DNA from: Megalobrama amblycephala
Lineage: Eukaryota > Chordata > Actinopteri > Cypriniformes > Xenocyprididae
Length of the DNA stretch: 64,000 nucleotides
NCBI RefSeq assembly: GCF_018812025.1
Contig: NC_063045.1
Location: forward strand, 58,494,383-58,558,382
Direction: 5' to 3'
Both the position numbers and the translations under genes were made by a program. Position 1 is the first letter of the stretch. Each line of letters begins with the position of its first letter. The notes under the pieces are model-generated. The model was not told the origin of the DNA. It searched no databases and worked only from the letters and a program-made list of their open reading frames with translations. Shown piece by piece: positions 54,360-63,946 of the stretch.

Positions 54360-55250
54360 TATATTATGAGAACATAAATACTAATAACATTATATGGACG
54401 TTCTGAGTATGTTGTTCTAAGAACGTTTTCTATCAACATTATGAGAACGTTCATCAAGTACAAATAACGTCCTAAGGATGTTCCAAGAACATTGTTCCCA
54501 AAACGTTTTATGATAACATTATGAAAACATTCAGAACATACTAATAACATAAGGACGTTCTGAGAATGTTGTTCTTAGAACGTTTTCTATCAACATTATG
54601 CGAACGTTCAAGTACAAATAACGTCCTAAAGATGTTCCAAGAACGTTGTTCCCAGAACGTTTTATAATAACATTATGATAACATTCAGAAAATACTAATA
54701 ACGTTATAAGGACGTTCTGAGAATGTTGTTCTAATAACGTTTTCTATCAACATTATGCGAACGTTCATCAAGTACAAATAACGTCCTAAGGATGTTCCAA
54801 GAACGTTGTTCCCAAAACGTTTTATGATAACATGATAACATTCAGAAAATACAATAACGTTATAAGGACGTTCTGAGAATGTTGTTCTAATAACGTTTCC
54901 AATCAACATTATGCGAACGTTCATCAAGTACAAATAACGTCCTAAAGATGTTCCAAGAACGTTGTTCCCAAAACGTTTTATGATAACATGATAACATTAA
55001 GAAAATACTAATAACGTTATAAGGACGTTCTGAGAATGTTGTTCTAATAACGTTTCCAATCAACATTATGCGAACGTTCATCAAGTACAAATAACGTCCT
55101 AAAGATGTTCCAAGAACGTTGTTCCCAGAACGTTTTCTATAAACGTTATAAGAACGTTCCAAAAACATTATTTTAATAACGTTTTGTACTAACATTCACA
55201 CAACTTTTAAAGAACGTTAGTGAATGTTCTGGGAACGTTCCCTGTTAGCT
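54360..55250. repeat. 157-bp satellite array rich in AACGTT
   Basis: The landmark TTCTGAG(A/T)ATGTTGTTCT occurs at about 54401, 54558, 54715, 54871 and 55028, giving periods of 157, 157, 156 and 157. Each unit contains ACGTCCTAA(A/G)GATGTTCCAA and GAACGTTGTTCCCA. The last part decays into AACGTTCC words ending TTCCCTGTTAGCTGGGA. Confidence 0.88.
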
Positions 55251-56761
55251 GGGAGTATATTGTTTGCACGTTTATTTACATTAATGGCAAAATAACTTAA
55301 ATAAAAAGAGCACAAGTATAGATCTGAAACTTCTTTAAATTCTGTCTAAATCATTTAGAAATTGTCTTCTGGTCCATTCCCTTAGGAAGGTGTGCTAGAC
55401 ACTGATTAATGTAACATAAAAATACTATACTTATATATTTTGCTATTGTATTGTGGAGTGATACTTTAATAAACTTTCAGACAAATCTTACAATAGGTCT
55501 ATAGTTTTTGGCACACTTAGTCAAAAGTCGAAGGCAAGCGGCAACTATAGTTGCTGGTGGGCAAATTATATATCATGGCCAAATGGGGTATGCTGTGGAT
55601 AGATTAATAAATCAAGGTTATTGGTCTTGTTTAGTGTTTCTTGCTTTCATAATATTCCACCTAAAACATACACTCTAAAAAATGCTGGGTTAAAAACAAC
55701 CCAAGTTGGGTTCAAAATGAACAAACCCAGTGGTTGGGTTAAATGTTTGTCCAACCTGCTGAGCAGTTTTATTTAACTCAACTATTGTTTAAAAATGACT
55801 ATATTTATTGGCTTAAAATGAACCCAAAATAAGTTGGAAATTAAAAATCCGACACATAATTACTAGAGTTGGTGAACATTTATCAGGTCAAAAGGTGAAC
55901 ATTTATTAATAAGCAATTTAATAAATGTTTATTGATTAATTATTGTTCATTACACTTACTAATAAATGTTCATTTATAAAACATTAAATAAAGGTTAATT
56001 TCCAACATACTTTGGGTTCATTTTAAGTGAGCAATACAGTCATTTTTAAATAATTGTTGAGTTAAATTAATCTGCCCAGCAGGTTGGGCAAACATTTAAC
56101 CCAACTGCTGGGTTTGTCCATTTTCAACCCAACTTTTTGGGTTGTTTTTAAGAGTGTAACTTCACCCTTTAACTGACATCTCTATAAATAGAATAAAATG
56201 AATAAATCTGTCAAAAATTGGAGATGAGAGTGCAATTTTTTCCACAGCTCTGCTGTCCCACCCCCATTTCTCGTGTAAGTTTTTCTTAATTCTGTTTATT
56301 TTTTATTTATTTATTTTCATTGCCCTGCTGGGGCAACTTAATGGCTGCACTTTGTTCTGCACTATGTTCCACCACTTTAGAACAAATGGATTTGTTGTTT
56401 GTTGTTTTTTCATATTCAAGATATTATAAGAGAGATGCAGATTCTTTGTGTTCACATCAAATGTTCTTCGACTTTTAAACATAATAAATCTGTTTATGAA
56501 TAAAGGTTGATCAGTTGAAAGCAGTTATTTTGAGTTAGATCCCAAATTTCCCCCTCTTATTTAAATTTTACATTGAGGGGATGCATACAACATATTTGCC
56601 TACTGGCAACTATAGTTGCCACACATTCAAATATGATTTTCAAGAAAGAAAAAAAAAAAAAAAAACTTGGGGAAAATAAATGCAGAACATGTTCACATAG
56701 GACACTATTAACACGACTATATGCATGAAACCATTCAGAAAAATTTGGGCACAAATGGGTT
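55251..56761. other. Non-coding stretch 5' of receptor copy 3, with a TIR element
   Basis: Contains the AACCCAGC-type TIR element at 55670-56158. A poly-A tract lies near 56648-56665. Unlike the other units, the conserved receptor upstream block (TTTAAAAGAGGA and surroundings) is missing. Similarity to the other units starts only at about 56762. Confidence 0.6.
55670..56158. mobile_element. AACCCAGC-rich TIR element
   Basis: Starts CACTCTAAAAAATGCTGGG and ends GTTTTTAAGAGTG. Same family as 43190-43611 and 60148-60630, here an independent insertion. Confidence 0.75.
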
Positions 56762-56904
56762 AATGTATTCATGCAATTACCCTAAAAGTTCTGTAGTCCT
56801 TTTATCAAATAATTAGGACTTCCTTCCTTAGGATTTCCTGTGGTTCTGCCTTAAAGTGGTGAAAGGGGTGAAGAATCGCTAGCAAGTACAGAGCAGCTGG
56901 TGAG
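56762..56904 (+). promoter_or_regulatory. Truncated promoter and first exon of receptor copy 3
   Basis: Only about 55 bp upstream of the ETS and RUNX cluster survive. The cluster at 56817-56844 reads ACTTCCTTCC, TTAGGA, then TTTCCTGTGGTT, keeping the RUNX-type core. The exon ends at 56904 before GTGAGT. The TATA-like block of the other copies has been replaced by unrelated sequence. Confidence 0.45.
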
Positions 56905-57194
56905 GTGAGTACGGTTTTGTAAGTCAGTAATATCTGATCTGTAAAACTAGTACAATTAAAACTATATGAGCATATAACTTTACATATAAGTATCTGATTT
57001 GTATTAAATATGCTGAGTATTATATTTAATAAAATATAAATGTAATTGTTTAATAATACTGAATATTGTCTTATTTTTGTCATTTATAAGTCACTTTGGA
57101 TAGAAGCATCTGCTAAATGAATAAATGTTTGACTAATAATACATGATATTTACAGGATAAACAGAGCACTTTGGACAACATCAACTCAAGCAAA

Positions 57195-58384
57195 ATGTCT
57201 TTTGATGATTATTACAATTATTATGACAAGAACTCAAACAAAATGAATGAGTCTTTTGATGATTATTACAATTACAGCATCAACTCAAACAAAATGAACG
57301 AGTCTTATGATGATTATTACAACTACAGCATCAACACAAACAAACTGAACGAGTCTTATGATGATTATTACAATTACGTCAACAACTTAAACAAAATGAA
57401 TGCTGATTATTACAATTTCAATGAATTTGATCTGAGCAAGACATACTCAGTGTCTCCAGAGGTGAGGAATTCTATGAGTGTGATTTCTCTGGTCGTCTAC
57501 AGCCTGACGTTTCTCCTCGGAGTTCCTGGAAACATCTTTGTTGTGTATATTGCTGGAATGAAGATGAAGAAGACCGTTAATACAACATGGTTTCTCAATC
57601 TAGCGACAGCTGACCTCCTGTGTTGCCTTTCCGTACCGTTCAGTATGGCTGAGATCCTTCTTGACCATCACTGGCCGTATGGATCCGTCATGTGCAAGAT
57701 TCTCCCCTCTGTTGTAGTTATTAACATGTTTGCCAGTGTTTTCACCTTGAACTTGATTAGTCTAGATAGGTTCACCCAGGTGATCACACCAGTTTGGGCT
57801 CAAAATCATCGCAATTTGTTCCTTGCACGGCTGTCCTGTGTAGTGGCCTGGGTTCTGGCTTTGGTGCTCAGCTTGCCCTTTATGATATTAAGACATACTT
57901 TCACTGATGAGGATTTCAACACCACACATTGCACGTTTCATGCTGATGAAGAAGACTCTACAACATCTGGATTGTTGAGTATCATCAGATTTGTGTTTGG
58001 CTTTTTGATACCTCTCATATGCATCACATCATGCTATGGAATCATCGCACGCAAGTTAGGCAGCAGTCATTTTCGCTCTGGCAGAGCGTTTCGCATCATG
58101 TTGGCTGTTATTGTGGCATTTTTTCTGTGCTGGCTGCCGTATCACATGGTGGACTTAATAAAATGGTACGGAGATAAATCAATTTTTTTAACAACTTCGG
58201 CAGTGGTCCATTGGCCATCTCTTTGGTGTATATCAACAGCTGCCTGAACCCCATTCTGTATGTTTTCATGGGGCAGGATTTTAAGAACAAAGTTAAACTT
58301 TCTCTAAGACGTGTTTTTGAAAGGGCTTTTTCTGAAGAGGGAACGCAGATGTCGCAATCCACCCAGCAAATGCACTCAGTGTAG
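57195..58384 (+). pseudogene. Anaphylatoxin-receptor-like GPCR, copy 3, with repeated N-terminus and frameshift at TM7
   Basis: Exon 2 starts at 57156 (TTTACAG). The first ATG is 57195 with a good context (CAAAATG). The N-terminus contains about four 17-residue repeats (MNESFDDYYNYSINSNK type, 51 nt each, 57195-57395), rich in Asp and Tyr and with NES/NYS glycosylation sites. TM1-TM6, the TM3 and loop 2 cysteines, DRF and CWLPYH are intact. One base is missing near 58206 (GTGGTCCATT where copies 1 and 2 have GTGGATCCATT). The frame therefore ends at 58245-58247 after 350 residues, losing TM7 and the tail. The lost part is still readable in another frame to TAG at 58382-58384. Whether the deletion is real or a sequencing error decides if this is a gene. 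Confidence 0.85.
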
Positions 58385-58473
58385 TGAAGATATGAACTCA
58401 GAGTTTTATCTGTTTAGGTCATTTCTCTATACCAAATCTGTGCAATTTCTAACAAGACTCTTTTCACTTGCTT

Positions 58474-58551
<78 letters not shown>

Positions 58552-59745
58552 TTATTCTCAGAATCATTTTCTTTAACAAAATACTCATGTAAAGTATCTT
58601 GACAAAAATATTTTGCCTTTGTTATTTCTCTTTAAATAAAAAAGAAACTTAAGACATGCAAAAAAGCACAAGTAGCTTTTTATAGCTCTTTTCAGTTGGA
58701 AGTGTTTTTTCATTTGTCAGGAACTTATAAAACTTATTCAGTGTATCGAAAACATCTGCAATGAAAAAATATGATAGCAAAGGAATATTGTTTTATGTTA
58801 CAATTATGTTGCATCTTTTTATTATGTTTCATCTTTGCATCGTTGTTTTTTCTATATTTAAATGAAGTATTAATTCATTTAAATAAATAATAATTATTAT
58901 TAAAGATTCAAACATTTTTAATTTGTACAAAAAGATTATACAGTGTTATATTTGGGCTGAATACTTTTGACTGGTTAATGGTGTCATTCTTTGGCCAAAT
59001 ATTAATGAGAATAAACTGTAGGCTATCATTGTCTCAGTCAAATGTTTTCATGTCGGCTATCATGTAGGCTATCAATCTACACTCTCTTTCTTCCCACATA
59101 GCCTAATAAAACCATTTAAACCCAAATCAATATTTAATGTCAGACTGTTTTTTAACTGTTTTTTAAGGTTTTAAGGTTTGCATGCCTAATGAATTATTGT
59201 GAATGTAAATGAAATGAAAGTGAAAATGGAAAATGTTATCTTGATGTTCTCTCTCTCTTTACATTTGCACATGACCTTTTATAAATAGTGTGGCTGTAAT
59301 TATATTGAGCTTGACAAGACCAATGTAAGTCTTAACATAACAAAATACTGAAAACTTACACGTGTTTGACGTTCAAATCTCATATGATGTCAGAAAAAGC
59401 AAGCTTATTTTCAGAGGGAAATGTTACAACAGAGTTGAACAGAAAGCGAGCGACCATGACATTATGCATGTGCTCTTTCTCAGTAAAAGCAAAAAAAAAA
59501 AAAAACTACACAGTGAAAATATGATAATTATACTTACATTTTAATAAAAATAAAAATCGGTAAGAATGTATTATGTAACCCAATAAGCCTTATATGAAAG
59601 ACAGACGCTGGAAGGAAAGATCACATTTAGTGTACCTGCATGTCCGCAACAGCATCTTTCTGACTCAAACACTACATCAGAAAACTATTTAGTTAAGTTA
59701 AAGAAATAGGCTGACTTTTATACAGATATAAATCTCAGAAAAAAG
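58385..59745. other. Receptor copy 3 downstream flank
   Basis: Non-coding. The first part matches 36830-37985 with internal deletions. At about 59140-59165 it jumps to sequence matching 40745 onward, so roughly 2.7 kb of flank is missing relative to unit 2. Confidence 0.65.
58477..58548. repeat. (TA)n microsatellite in the copy 3 3' region
   Basis: About 36 TA units, 95 bases after the receptor stop position. Units 1 and 2 have ordinary sequence or poly-T near the same place. Confidence 0.92.
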
Positions 59746-59889
59746 GTAAAAGCTGTCACTGGGGTGGTACCCTTTCAAAAGCTATACCTTTGTACCTAAA
59801 GAGTGCATATATTAGTACATCAAAGGTACATAAGAAAAGTGTAAATATTAGAACCTTTTTAAAGGGAACCGTTCCAGTGCAGCTTTTGT
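59746..59889. mobile_element. AAAAGCTGTCACTGG palindromic MITE, unit 3
   Basis: Positional equivalent of 42789-42934, with the same inverted ends; the right end has lost a base. Confidence 0.78.
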
Positions 59890-59941
59890 ATAATGAATGT
59901 AAAATGCTTTAGAGAAGTGCTTTTAGTTTTCATGCTGATGT

Positions 59942-60056
59942 CTAAACTCTTAAAATCCCTTGAACCCTCTGAGCTCTTCTTATTTGTTCCTCTCTCATGG
60001 TCTCGATCACGTGTTGGTTCCGGAATTGAAGCCTCTGGACCCACTCTTCACGTAAC
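59942..60056 (-). pseudogene. Duplicated terminal exon of the unidentified minus-strand gene, unit 3
   Basis: Same 115-nt exon as 42987-43101. It again follows a TTTTCCTTCAG acceptor and encodes LREEWVQRLQFRNQHVIETM, then ends RVQGILRV and TAG. Over the stretch from the acceptor to the RRAQR codons no difference is visible. Only the last codons differ. Same caveats: parent gene unknown. Confidence 0.55.
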
Positions 60057-60147
60057 CTGAAGGAAAACATTGAGTCTTTATGATAAAAGCTCTTTACTGC
60101 TGTATTCTCATGCATGCAGACTTTACATTGGCATTAGTTACACGCTA

Positions 60148-60630
60148 CAAATGCTACCAAAGTTGGGTTTAAAATGGACAAACCCAGTGGTTGAGTTGTT
60201 TTAACCCAGCAATTGGGTTAAATGTTTGCCCAACCTGCTGGGTAGTTTTATTGAACTCAGCTATTGTTTACTGTATTGCTTACTTAAAATGAACCAAAGT
60301 ATGTTGGAAATGAACATGTATTAATATGTTTATAATAAATGAACATTTATTAATATGTTTAATGAATAATAATTAAACAATAAGTATTTATGAAATTGCT
60401 TATTAATTAATGTTCACCTTTTGATTATTATTGTTTCCTTTAGTAATTATGTCTGTTTTTTAGTTTCTAACCTGTTTCGGGTTCAATTTAAGCCAGTCAT
60501 AGTCATTTTTAAACAATAGTTGAGTTAAATAAAACTAACCAGCAGATTGGTCAAACATTTAACCCAGCTGCTGGGTTTGTCCATTTTCAGCCCAACTTTG
60601 GTTGTTTTTAACCCAGCATTTTTTAGAGTG
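60148..60630. mobile_element. AACCCAGC-rich TIR element, unit 3
   Basis: Positional equivalent of 43190-43611. The left end is degraded (CTACAAATGCTACC); the right end CAGCATTTTTTAGAGTG is intact. Confidence 0.7.
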
Positions 60631-60896
60631 TTTTAATTAGCATTTTCCTTTCTGGTCTTTGAGGTAGAGTTGTTGTGTAACTAATTTTTTATAAAATGTT
60701 TTACACTGCTGTAAATTATGACTTTTAACACAGCAAACTACAGGTTAAAAGTAGCTTCTCTAGGTATTTGATCAGAGTTTGGGGCCTGTATTAATAAACC
60801 CTTGGCTTTGAAGCCTGTTGCGGTTCATCTGTTCCAACAATCTATATATTCATTACACACTCAGAAAGCCGCACTCGTCTCTACAGCCGTCTCTAC

Positions 60897-60979
60897 TGCA
60901 GCACGCTAACATTGATTTGAACGAGGTCCAAAGCCTGGAGATTTGTACCCATGTTCTGTGCTAATCCACCCTGACCTTC
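60897..60979 (-). pseudogene. Duplicated penultimate exon of the unidentified minus-strand gene, unit 3
   Basis: Equivalent of 43886-43968: an acceptor CTGTCACTTCAG, 83 nt encoding EGQGGLAQNMGTNLQALDLV then QINVSVL plus two bases, and a GTAGAG donor. It splices in phase to 59942-60056. No stop or indel has arisen. Confidence 0.5.
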
Positions 60980-61257
60980 CTGAAGTGACAGTGAGGAAAC
61001 ACTAGAGGGCAGCAAAAACAAGCAACAGAAGCCTGTCTGGAATGACCCAAGAACCATTAGATGCTTTTCATTTCCAAAAGCAAGACACTGTTTATGGATC
61101 CTAAACTAGGTCAGAAAAAACAATTATGAGTTTCTTCTGTTTTCTCCCATAAGGTCCATTCCTGCAAGTTTGATTTTGTGACTTGTGGTAATTTATCAAA
61201 ATTATCTTTTCATTTCAGATTATTCGACCTAATCTTTCTTGACAATTACTACTATGC

Positions 61258-61404
61258 AAACACACCTCCTGTTATTGACATCAAGTAAAGGGCTTCCTTG
61301 TGACAGGGACTCGAGTGAATCACATTCAAAACAGCCACTAGCAAGTGAGAATGCAGCTGTGGCCCACCTGGGTTCAGAAACAAATCTGAATTTACTCAGG
61401 AGTA
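61258..61404 (+). pseudogene. apc tail fragment, unit 4
   Basis: Matches apc 25073-25225 (SSKGLPCDRDSSESHSKQPL to NLNLLRS), with a four-base loss near 61281. It stops abruptly at CTCAGGAGTA where a CpG-rich element (61405-62090) begins. No start, promoter or C-terminus. Confidence 0.9.
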
Positions 61405-62090
61405 AATTGTCATGTTTGTCACACCTGGTGCGATGGTGCGATTGCTCGGTTAGTGCGGTTCATTTAGAACATGTGAACGCTGCAATCCGAACCCTGGTGC
61501 GCACCAAACAAGCGGACCGAGACCGCTGAAAAGATGGGTCTCGGTCCGCTTCCAAACGAACTCTGGTGCGGTTTGAATGATATATGAACGCAACACGGAC
61601 CAAAGACATGTAAACGAACCAAAAACAGGAAGACGAGACCCTAAAAGGGACAGAATCCTCACGCATGTCGGTTTTTCTCGTCATAGTCGCGAGTTTGCCC
61701 ATGACAGGCATCAGACGCGAGTCTCACGCAGCAGATCGTTTGTTTGTGACGGAGGGATTCCCGCCGTTGTTTTAACTACTTTACACATTTTATAAGCTCT
61801 TCACGAGTTCCCAGCTGGCCAAAATACCATCATATGCAGGCTACACAGATACAACTAGCGCATTTACCTCAGCACACAGCATTGTTTTGGATGTTCGGTA
61901 AGTTCCGTCTCAAAATAGGCAATACGTCATAAAATCCGACCAATGTATCCCTATGCCTTAAGGTTCGGTATCTTTTGGTTCGGTGAAAAAATTGTCAATC
62001 TGAACGGACTAAATGTTTTTTTTTTTTTTTTTTTTTGGTCCGGACCAAATGAATCAAACGAACCGAACTAAAAGTGTGAACGCACCCTAA
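61405..62090. mobile_element. CpG-rich element replacing the rest of the unit 4 apc tail
   Basis: Starts near TAAATTGTCATG and ends AGTGTGAACGCACCCTA. It contains a hairpin, AAGCGGACCGAGACC (61510-61524) against GGTCTCGGTCCGCTT (61537-61551), and a poly-T tract near 62016-62036. Words such as GTGTGAACGCACCC recall hAT-like fish repeats. Its arrival coincides with loss of apc 25226-26725 equivalents. Confidence 0.6.
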
Positions 62091-62369
62091 ATTCCTTCCC
62101 GATTCACTTGTAGTCAGCTCTTAGGAATGCATTACTCACAAACAATCATGCTGATTATTAGCCATCGTTTTGTAAATGGATTCCACATTATGATCATATT
62201 GCCTTAACTACTATGAGTTAAACTAGTTCAACAAGACAATATAATTAATTTGGGGGGATGTCTGGTGCTTACAGCCTTTTCTACAGCAAATAATGGCTGT
62301 TCATAATGTTACTTTTGCTGTACAACAAGTTGTTGATTTCCACAGCTTATCTGTGCTTCTCTTTGGTTT

Positions 62370-62652
62370 GTTACCACTCTTTAAAAGTGGAAACCAAGAA
62401 CGTGAAAGACTGTATTATCATCAAATGTTTTCTCAGAACTCCTTTAGTTTGTGCCACAAGAACAACATTCTAGATAGAATAATGAAAATGAAATTGTCTA
62501 TTAAAAAAAGAAATGTAGGCTATTCATGCAATCACCCCAAGAGTTCTTCTGTAGTCCTTTCATCAAATCATTAGGACTTCCTTCCATTTCCTTTGGTTCT
62601 GCCTTAAAGTGGTGAAAAGGGTGAAGAATCGCTAGCAAGTACAGAGCAGCTG
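62370..62652 (+). promoter_or_regulatory. Putative promoter and first exon of receptor copy 4
   Basis: Conserved block: CTTTAAAAGTGGA near 62379, then ACTTCCTTCCATTTCCTTTG at 62576-62595. The ETS-type cores are kept but the RUNX-type core TGTGGT of the other three units is TTTGGT here. The exon ends CAGCTG at 62652 with GTGAGT following. The duplicated GTGAG of the other units is absent. Confidence 0.48.
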
Positions 62653-62935
62653 GTGAGTACGGTTTTGTAAGGCAATAATATCTGATCTGTTAAACTCTAA
62701 TCTATATGAGCATATAAGTTTACATATAAGTATATGATTTGTATTAAATATATTGAGTACTATATTTAATAAAATATAAACTTTATTGTTTAATAATACT
62801 GAAATATTGTCTTATTTTCCTAATTTATAAGTCACTTTGGATAGAAGCATCTGCTTAATGAATAAATGTTTGACTAAAAATACATGATATTTACAGGATA
62901 AACAGAGCACTTTGGACAGCATCAACTCAAGCAAA

Positions 62936-63946
62936 ATGAATGAGTCTTATTACAATAAAGACATGAACTCAAGTGGATTTGATTTCAGCGAGACATACTC
63001 AGTGTCTCCAGAAGTGAGGAATTCTATGAGGGTGATTTCTCTGGTCGTCTACAGCCTGACGTTTCTCCTCGGAGTTCCTGGAAACATCTTTGTTGTGTAT
63101 ATTGCTGGAATGAAGATGAAGAGGACCGTTAATACAACATGGTTTCTCAATCTAGCGACAGCTGACCTCCTGTGCTGCCTTTCTATACCGTTCAGTATGG
63201 TGCAGATCCTTCTTGACCATCACTGGCCGTATGGATCCGTCATGTGCAAGATTCTCCCCACTGTTATAGTTAGTAACATGTTTGCCAGTGTTTTCACCTT
63301 GAACTTGATTAGTCTAGATAGGTTCACCCAGATGATCACACCGGTTTGGGCTCAAAATCATCGCAACTTGTTCCTTGCACGGCTGTCCTGTGTAGTGGCC
63401 TGGGTTCTGGCTTTGGTGCTCAGCTTGCCCTTTATGATATTAGGACATACTTTCACCTCTGAGTATTCAAACACCACACATTGCACGATTGTTGCTGATG
63501 AAGAAGATGAGTCTATATCTGGATTGTTGATTATCATCAGATTTTTGTTTGGCTTTTTGATACCTCTCATATGCATCACATCATGCTATGGAATCATCGC
63601 ACACAAGTTAGGCAGCAGTCATTTTCACTCTGGCCGAGCGTTTCGCATCATGTTGGCTGTTATTGTGGCATTTTTTCTGTGCTGGCTGCCGTATCACATA
63701 GTGTACTTAATAATATGGTACGGAGATGAATCAAGTTCCTTAACGGCTTTCGCAGTGGGTCCATTGGCCATCTCTTTAGCGTATTTCAACAGCTGCCTGA
63801 ACCCCATTCTGTATGTTTTCATGGGGCAGGATTTTAAGAACAGAGTTAAACTTTCTCTAAGACGTGTTTTTGAAAGGGCTTTCTCTGAGGAAGGAACGCA
63901 AATGTCACGATCCACCCAGTCACAGCAAATGCACTCAATGCAGTGA
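62936..63946 (+). CDS. Anaphylatoxin (C3a/C5a)-receptor-like GPCR, copy 4, intact
   Basis: A class A chemoattractant receptor, expected at the leukocyte surface and coupling to Gi. The 336 residues start at ATG 62936; the upstream in-frame TTG is 5' UTR. The N-terminus is acidic with Tyr-5, -6 and -21 and NES/NSS sites. TM1 contains LGVPGN (Asn-50), TM2 ATADLLCCL (Asp-77). WPYG is followed by Cys-104, paired with Cys-183. DRF is at 128-130, PVWAQNHR in loop 2, CWLP at 249-252, NPILY at 289-293, then VFMGQDF and a Ser/Thr-rich tail. TFLLGxPGN, RTVNTxWFL, ADLLCCLSxPFS and NMFASVFxxxxISLDR match C3AR1 best by memory. However, extracellular loop 2 is only about 25 residues, unlike the very long mammalian C3aR loop. 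C5aR1-like or formyl-peptide-receptor-like are alternatives. Two exons, with the non-coding first exon ending at 62652. Confidence 0.9.
   Translation: MNESYYNKDMNSSGFDFSETYSVSPEVRNSMRVISLVVYSLTFLLGVPGNIFVVYIAGMKMKRTVNTTWFLNLATADLLCCLSIPFSMVQILLDHHWPYGSVMCKILPTVIVSNMFASVFTLNLISLDRFTQMITPVWAQNHRNLFLARLSCVVAWVLALVLSLPFMILGHTFTSEYSNTTHCTIVADEEDESISGLLIIIRFLFGFLIPLICITSCYGIIAHKLGSSHFHSGRAFRIMLAVIVAFFLCWLPYHIVYLIIWYGDESSSLTAFAVGPLAISLAYFNSCLNPILYVFMGQDFKNRVKLSLRRVFERAFSEEGTQMSRSTQSQQMHSMQ

Larger units (their letters stand above)
44213..61257 (+). repeat. Segmental duplication unit 3
   Basis: Order: apc tail with UTR (44213-45099), a mosaic of mobile elements (45100-56760), receptor first exon and copy 3 (56762-58384), shortened flank (58385-61257) with two minus-strand exons. 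It ends in the same kind of junction (GCAAACACAC, 61256-61265). Confidence 0.78.

Noticed and set aside
54146..54550. Minus-strand open frames of 80-134 codons at 54146-55195
   Set aside because: Periodic translation of the 157-bp satellite; the similar peptides only reflect the repeat.
54360..55250. CRISPR-like array
   Set aside because: Whole monomers repeat, with no unique spacers, and the genome is a vertebrate one; this is a satellite.
57171..57194. TTG start giving eight extra residues before receptor copies 3 and 4
   Set aside because: Vertebrate genes start at ATG; all four copies have TTG here, and a well-placed ATG in good context follows 24 bases later. The stretch is treated as 5' UTR.
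62936..63946. Calling the receptor C5AR1 outright
   Set aside because: Several motifs in TM1-TM3 fit C3AR1 better, while the short loop 2 and the tail fit other family members. Only a phylogeny can settle it, so no symbol is given.
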